Part shown: in pieces, positions 58,101 to 64,000 of the stretch | Layout of the letters: the number at the start of each line of letters is the position of its first letter | How positions within the stretch are numbered: the first letter of the stretch is position 1 | Assembly: GCA_002633025.1 (NCBI GenBank) | Contig: NMRB01001082.1 | Location: 24,857-88,856, forward strand | Length of the DNA: 64,000 nucleotides | Source: Notospermus geniculatus | Taxonomy: Eukaryota > Nemertea > Pilidiophora > Heteronemertea > Lineidae | Direction of reading: 5' to 3' | The notes under the pieces: generated by a model | Told to the model about the DNA's origin: nothing | Databases searched by the model: none | Seen by the model: only the letters and a program-made list of their open reading frames with translations | Translations under genes and position numbers: made by a program

Positions 58101-61100
58101 CATTAGCCTGCCAACTTTTGCTGAAATGATATACTTTTATCTATCACTTCAAAACCATCAGAATTTTCTGTACCAAATCGTAATCTTACCCTCCAGCAGT
58201 AACATTAGCAATATTTGGGTGAAAAATAGACAGGGTGAGATAGGTTTCATGGACTTACAGGCCATTCTTGCCCATACACGAAGATGTGACTGCGGGCGAT
58301 GTCCACACGATTCCACGTCAACGCAAGACTCAACTGATCAGGAGCACTGGCATTCTGACCTGCAACAACAAAGTACCAAGCAAATGAGCCCATGCAACTC
58401 AAAGCTAATGCAACTGAAATAGTTTCATCATTACATGTATGTCTAGTAACTTCAGGAAACACCCACTATATTGCCCAGAAGTTTTTCTTTTAACTTTAAT
58501 GTCTTAATTCCAACTGCAGATTTCAAAATTTGAAAAGAGATTTCCCATGAATGGCCTAAATCCAATGATGAAAGATTTCTTTACAATTTGAATAAATCAC
58601 TCTGTAAGAGCTCAAGATTCTAATTACTACACTCGGATGCAAAAAACATTCAATCTAGCTCATTTGTAGTTAGGCTATTTGAGTTTTTCCTGTTCATGAG
58701 AAGAACATGATCACTCGTCCTTTCACAAATAACAACTTGGGGGAAAACGGTAATGAGAATCTTCAGATCAAGAGATTGGGGATGATGAACCCAGAAACGT
58801 TCATTTCAAGTCAAGTTGGTGATATCCCCCGCAAAGGAAACCACTCATGTCGTTACACAATCCACACCAAAACCGGACCAATTCGACCGACACGACTTCA
58901 ACTCAACACTGATTGAAACAGATCAGATTTCAATTAAGAGGCAAATGATACTTTTTCATCAAAATTTTTTGGCACGCCATCATAAATGGACAGATATTAT
59001 GCGGTTGGTCGACTTCACTATGAGGAAACTAACCATAAAGATATTCAATCAGCACTAAATTGGAACATTCATTACTGATGAATATGCATTGGTTCGAATA
59101 ACAGTAAAGGAAGTTCGTTTTATTGAAAAGAGAATGATAAAGGGGTTTTGTCATGGCAGATATTGCAGGACTGAAGACCTGCTGATGAGGTTTTTGTGGG
59201 AATTGACTCCCCTCAATACATCATTCTCATTAGATGAAGGACAGTGATGACACGGTAGAGTGCCGACCTTGATTGCTTAATTCGACTTTGGCAGAGTTAT
59301 CGACTGGCCTTCCAAGCTTTAGGGGGAATATTTCAAAGTATAATTTTGTGACTAAATGATCCTTCACCAACAATGAAAGTCAGCAACGTCACAGCTGACT
59401 AGAATGTAAATAAGAATTAAATATCATTATCATGTTCAACATGTTCAACTGCGTGTTAAACAACAGTGTTCACTACGTAAAATTGGCGACGAGGCCATAA
59501 ATGACGTGTGATTCACTTCGAGCCGACAGAGAAGGTGGCATAGCCACTGTCACATCAGATGATAACACTATCACAGTTTATTACCAACATCCAAAATGTA
59601 TTATATATGGAAATGGCTATTATGAATAAATACTGAGAAGTGCTGATGGAGGGGTCCATTATGGTTCCGCGATCAGAAGGTCGCGGTGGATTCCATCAAA
59701 ATTGATGAGATGAAAATATCATACGCCCCATTTACCAATAAATAGTTAAATAAGAGAATAGCAGGTGCCGCGGTTTTGTCTTTTTTTGTGAGAGCTGTCG
59801 GCGCTAGCTTTTTTGCCACAGGGGAGAGATACAACAGTACCGGTACATCTTGACAGAATTGGAACAGGGTTTGCGATACTGACAAGGTAACCAGGTCTTT
59901 TGCCTAAAGGTCTTTGTTAAAATGTCAGAATGAACACAGGTGTTATCTACAAACCTTTCAGGAGGGCTGTCAGAATGGCCAGGTCGATATCCTGACAAGG
60001 ACCTTCACCCATACGGAACACCGTGATCTAGAAAAACAAATTCAATATATCAGACAATCAGCTACGGGCAGCCGAACCAAAATCCAATAACGTCTACGAT
60101 ATCTCGCCCTTCTCTTAGAGCGTAAAATGTACGGAGGAATTGATGAAATATGTCAAAGATTTTCTGGTAATTCCATAGTGCGAATGAATGATATCTGATA
60201 GGTGTCATCAATGACAAATTTCATAGTCCAGATAAAATATCCCAACACGCTCATTTCTTGTCATAAATCGCTTCGTAGCTTTCACCATTTCAGCGCCAGA
60301 GTATTTTGCATGAGTTTGCTTGAATGTATTGTAGAGTCCTGCAAAAGCAGTACCAGTACAATGATGTCATTGCTGCGACATGTAGAAATGCAATCGGAGC
60401 TGTCAGTCAGTTGACCAATAGGTGTCACTGTGGCCCAATTCAATACCTAGTGGACCCATTCAGGAGAACTTTCTTTTGTATTTGTCCGCTAGAACTTTGC
60501 TGCCATCTTTAGACAATAAACGTGGCTGACCTGCTCCTATTACACTTGAAAACAGCATCATGATATCAAGTGACGAAAACCTTTGGCAGCCTGCGTCACT
60601 ACGGAAATTGGCATCAAAGCATTACAACCTGCTGCACTTAGTGCACAAAAGATTCAATGAGGGTGAAAACATTTTGGGGACATCCTGTAGCCATCTATTT
60701 CCTCACCAATTCTTTCTTCTTGCAACACATCATGAGTTCTATAAATAGTTTCTCGGCTTGCTCACGCGTGTACTGGAATGTTTTCTCGATAGTCAAGATC
60801 AACTGATCCCGCAGTGTCTCCGGCATCGTCCTGAAATGACATTAGGCAACAGGTAAACGTGGATCAATTTTCACGGGAAATGTGCTACCTTAATCACTTT
60901 TCCAATACCTGTGGTGAAGATCAAAATGACACCGAAGATGATGATGATTCGGGGAAAAAAAGCAAGGTTGTCAGGATGAAATTTCAGACACGTCGTATGT
61001 CATCGACACCTGATTAGGGCAATTTGGACATGATGGAGGTAAAGAGACTCGCCCATAACCTCACACTAACAGGATTCGAACTGGAATCTCTTGAAATGCA

Positions 61101-62995
61101 GCCGCATACCACAGCCACAACACCATTTTGGTCGTAAAAACCGATGAGAGGCAATCTATGAGGTAATCCTCATCCATCTTGTTGCCCAGTCATGAACTAA
61201 TCCATAACCTATGATACTGCTGTGTTGCACGTCAGCTTTTAATTTGCTGGATGAACACCAGACAAAAATCTTATAATCTACGTGCCAATCTTGCAAACGA
61301 TCTGAGGGGGATGTGCTCCCATTTTTTCATGATGGGTTCATTGAACTTTTGTATGATAAATTGCTAAATATAGTCACTCAGAATTCAATGCTAAGTGGCT
61401 ATCATGTCTTCTACTCTTTCTACAAATCTGCGAAATGCGTTTAAAAAAAGAAGCATTCAATGACATTACTACGATTCTTATTTTTCAGATTTCTTTGCAG
61501 CAATATTCTGCTTCCCAACAACAAATAAGAGTCGAAAGAATGTTTACATGGTATGTAGGTGTCTAAGGTGATACTTTCCTAGGACAATGAGGAAGTGTAG
61601 GAACACTTTCTCAGAATGATGCGTCACCAGTTGGGAGACGAATGATGGATACACATGTAATACAAATTCTTCCATTGTTTGCCTTGGTAAAAAAGGCTGG
61701 ACTTTGGCACGGCTTGGATATACTTAAGGCTAAACAACTAAATGGCTAGAGTACCAAAGAACACTCCCTTATAATAGAAGCAGAGGCAACCATCCTTAAT
61801 AATACTCTATTATCCTTTATGAGAAAATAGGTGTGGGAAGTTTCCCCAGGTGCAATTTGAAAACATTTATATCACTGCAGATCAACAATAGCATCCTTGG
61901 CTCTTCCAACAACAACGGGTCATATCACAAAATGCAGAAGGAAACCAGAGCCCTGGGAAAATTTTCGCCTCTATCACATGGGGAATGTTGCTGATGGTAA
62001 AGGGGAAATGAACCTACAACCATGAGGGTTGATCTGGGTCGCTACTTTCAATTCGCCAAACTGACTGGGACGTTCTATCAGCATGTTTACTCCGCCATAA
62101 CGAGTGTAACAGATGTGGGGTATTACCAAAACAAGATTTACCCTCATCACAGGTAGATCTGAGATGAGAAAGCAATATCTGTTCAGGAGTGACAGATATT
62201 GATCAGCATCCAAAACAACCCTGATTAATAATCAACCCGTCTCTCGCTTGCCATTACAGATGACAAATAATCGACGAAGGAAAAAAGGAATAACTCGAGC
62301 GTAATATCTCCAAAGCATACCACGCATGGTTTCCTGCTACCGGGAGAAGCCAAGTGAGAGTGACTCGAATATTCTACTCTCTGCTTTGCCTTTCACTCAA
62401 CCCAACTTAACCCCCAATTTTTGAGGTGGTGAAGGCTCATTTATGTTGCCCTCAGAATCATGTGACAGAATAAATCAGATCGGGAATGAATCAGATGGGA
62501 CTGAACTCAAGACCTCAGAGGTGAGAGGCCAATGTATTGCCAACTGACAGTACAGGGATGTGGACCATATACTGTGCCAAGGGTTATCTATAGCCCTTTT
62601 TATTTACACTAGATGGGTTGAAGTGCGCCAAGCTCAACTCGGATCGAGCCCGCTTTGAAATTCAAGAAGGACAGGCCCGTTTACACTGCATTTGGTACCA
62701 GGACAATGCGATGTTCGACCTGTTTACATTTGGCAAAACTGTTCCGAACCATGCATGGCCCGGACAAGCATAGTGAAAATTCTGTAGTGTAAATGGGGCT
62801 TATTGACTCACCCATCGTCCTGCGTGTACTGATGCGTAAATGCCAATAGATCAGCAGCTCGACCACTTCCATCACAGACAACAACCGGTACCGGAGGGGT
62901 GTCAGTGACATGTTCCAACACGGTGCGGATTGTATTAGTTCCTCCTTCAAGTATGACGCAGACGACTGGTACTGCCTGGCCCTGATCATTTTGCC
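46189..62995 (-). CDS. TRPM cation channel (TRPM1/3/6/7 group), 5' end outside window
   Basis: Minus-strand exons in order: 62995-62812, 60830-60707, 60027-59955, 58359-58259, 58034-57942 (cut by N), 57659-57528, 52216-51948, 51748-51520, 51298-51104, 50985-50767, 50650-50522, 50290-50042, then either 49868-49694 or 49653-49479, 48775-48652, 48332-48176 (cut by N) and 47527-46189 (stop TGA); about 1260 residues visible. Melastatin homology blocks: [60 protein letters not shown] and [15 protein letters not shown]. Transmembrane part: [19 protein letters not shown] (S2 region), [19 protein letters not shown] (S4 region), pore YGEVYA, S6 [16 protein letters not shown], then the TRP helix [13 protein letters not shown]. 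The last exon has a coiled coil and [14 protein letters not shown], as in TRPM1/3, and no alpha-kinase. It would form a tetrameric calcium/magnesium-permeable channel. Parts before 62995 and at 57941 and 48175 are missing. Confidence 0.94.
48867..49070. repeat. minisatellite, about 10 units of 20 bp
   Basis: Units of ctatatcacccatttgcaac type lie in the TRPM intron between the S6 exon and the pore exons. The repeat stays open in three plus-strand frames, giving spurious proteins of 83-101 residues. Confidence 0.95.
49479..49653 (-). CDS. TRPM pore exon, variant A (mutually exclusive)
   Basis: 175-bp exon bounded by acceptor ttgtttcag and donor gtaagt. It encodes S5, pore helix and selectivity filter ([43 protein letters not shown]). 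It starts in phase 0 and ends after one base, and joins in frame from exon 50290-50042 to exon 48775-48652. It is one of two tandem versions; the other is 41 bp upstream in transcript direction (49868-49694). Confidence 0.93.
49694..49868 (-). CDS. TRPM pore exon, variant B (mutually exclusive)
   Basis: 175-bp exon with the same phases and similar splice sites (acceptor ttcatttcag, donor gtaagt) as variant A. The protein differs from A at five of 58 positions: Val/Ile, Ala/Ser, Phe/Tyr and, just after the filter, Asp-Lys becomes Pro-Leu ([12 protein letters not shown]). Many codons differ silently, so the duplication is old and both copies are under protein-level constraint. Including both would shift the frame because 175 is not a multiple of three. 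Confidence 0.93.
51420..51475. repeat. (ATATC)n-type simple repeat
   Basis: atatcatatcatatcatcatatcatat tract in a TRPM intron. A shorter similar tract is at about 23690-23715. Confidence 0.85.
52571..52748. mobile_element. MITE with visible insertion site
   Basis: Begins gctgtgttctta and ends gaatacagc (inverted ends), flanked by gcccatag and gccatag, a 7-8-bp duplication with one missing base. The uninterrupted paralogous site at about 54700 shows a single gcccatag. It is related to 20585-20755. Confidence 0.65.
53256..54060 (-). other. unidentified coding-like open segments in a TRPM intron
   Basis: Three minus-strand open segments cluster here: 54043-53830 ([28 protein letters not shown]), 53714-53539 ([36 protein letters not shown]) and 53396-53268 ([16 protein letters not shown]). 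Each has plausible acceptors (tcttttcag-like, ttattgcag, tttatag) and donors (gtaaag or gtacaa, gtaacg, gtagcg). I recognise no family, and the phases do not join cleanly. They could be exons of a nested gene, decayed exons or chance frames. Confidence 0.25.
54781..57527. other. TRPM intron sequence, nothing recognised
   Basis: Long intron between the exons at 57659-57528 and 52216-51948. No TRPM exon was found here. The minus-strand frame at 56856-57293 (145 codons) shows no known motif. Confidence 0.45.
60831..62811. other. TRPM intron sequence, nothing recognised
   Basis: No additional exon is needed: the exons on either side join in frame (DD-G-TMPETL). No repeat with clear ends was identified. 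Confidence 0.55.
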
Positions 62996-64000
62996 CTGAA
63001 ACGACACAGCAATTTTAACTTTAAAGATCCCTTTTTTCGTATCACATGGTACAGTGGATGGATGGTCCATTTGTTATGTCACACTAAAACACAGTTTCCA
63101 TCATCAGCTGAACCTACAGAGACATCAATTGGTAAAAGGCAAAAAGTCACATAAATTTGAAACAAAAATTGACAAATCTAACAATTTTCTATTTCATATG
63201 CTGATCAGGACAATTATTCTAAAACTCCAGTCACCACTCCATTAACAACAAGTGGTAAATACACCCAGGGCATACAAGAAACCCGGTAAATGTTGGAACG
63301 GTACAACTGTTAACGTAGCATGACTAGCATCGGAAATTGACAAGGGTTGACTCCCATCGGTAGGGTTTCGTCACAGACAATGGATGTTTCATGAAGGCAA
63401 TGCGATGCCAAGGAAACATATTCATAACAATGGCATAAGGGAAATATAGTCAGCCAACTGAAATAACCTCTGATTTACCCTGCAAGGAAGTGTTATTTCA
63501 AGGACTACTGACCACTGTCTTTTCCCCTGATTGTTGATTAATAACCAACACAACGCGTTAAGAAAAATCACATGGTAAAATCATGCAAAGATGCTCAGTT
63601 CTGTCATGAATCTCTGTTGGTGATGGTGGGCATCCCATTAGTTTGCACGGGATGAAAGGCAAATATGTTGAACAACAACATCGGACAATTTTTTTGAGCT
63701 AAAAATACAACATAACTCAGTTTTACACTCTCACAAAAGATATCCACGGGAAGCAAGCCTGAATCTTTCAATAAGGTAGTACTGCACATTCAAAAGATTA
63801 TACCATCTGTCGCCTCAAGAGAGAATGTCAAAACATATTTGATACCAAAGAGCACCAGCAGCAACATTCTTATGAACAACTCAAAACTGGAGCAAATTTC
63901 AGCTGAAAAAAAGATACAATCCTTGAACTAATTGACTTTTGATTGAACTTGAAAGCGATATTGCTAAGCAACCAACACCAAACAACTGAACCACTCAAGC
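62996..64000. other. TRPM intron, window edge
   Basis: The TRPM reading continues upstream of 62995 (acceptor tttcag), so the preceding exons must lie beyond 64000. None could be found in this stretch. Confidence 0.5.

Noticed and set aside
62681-63070. 129-codon minus-strand frame [10 protein letters not shown] type
   Set aside because: Alternative frame over the TRPM exon 62995-62812; the frame with [14 protein letters not shown] is the real one.

Overview
The window is a piece of an animal nuclear genome, carried on a draft scaffold. Its genes have many short exons with GT-AG introns and are single-copy orthologues of vertebrate genes. The rest is full of tRNA-derived SINEs, short inverted-repeat (MITE-like) elements and the palindrome TAGGCCTA. 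My best inference is a marine invertebrate deuterostome such as an echinoderm or hemichordate. That rests on gene relationships and repeat style, not on any lineage marker. Nothing prokaryotic, viral or CRISPR-like was seen.

Layout. 1-6994: repeat-rich DNA without a convincing gene (direct duplication, a fold-back element with inverted minisatellites, a perfect 99-bp palindrome). 6995-7070 (-): one tropomyosin exon cut by a one-N contig join at 7071. 7805-9444 (+): SAXO-type axonemal microtubule protein, 5' end missing. 9445-15456: repeats plus a 952-N gap. 15457-21038 (-): MORF4L1/MRG15 chromodomain protein, 3' part missing. 21136-23005 (+): MRPL18, head-to-head with MORF4L1. 23480-26093 (-): RAD51C, complete. 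27940-32333 (+): FAM227B-like protein. 33527-37656 (-): GALK2, complete, convergent with FAM227B. 37828-39899 (+): MRPS30 (mL65), head-to-head with GALK2. 39900-46188: intergenic repeats. 46189-62995 (-): a TRPM-family channel of the TRPM1/3/6/7 group, 5' exons outside the window.

The genes are mostly unrelated housekeeping or ciliary genes: chromatin (MORF4L1), mitochondrial translation (MRPL18, MRPS30), recombination (RAD51C), sugar metabolism (GALK2), axoneme (SAXO, possibly FAM227B). What they share is compact arrangement. There are two divergent pairs with about 100 and 170 bp between start codons, one convergent pair whose polyadenylation signals lie 34 bp apart, and a FAM227B-GALK2 convergent pair that is also found in human.

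The best biology here is a pair of tandem, equal-length, mutually exclusive exons encoding the pore segment of the TRPM channel. They differ at the residues just after the selectivity filter. Next come a tandem series of in-frame cassette exons in MORF4L1 and several structured repeat families. I found no wholly new gene system. Eight single Ns mark contig joins or uncertain bases: two sit inside perfect or near-perfect duplications that look artificial, and three cut real exons.
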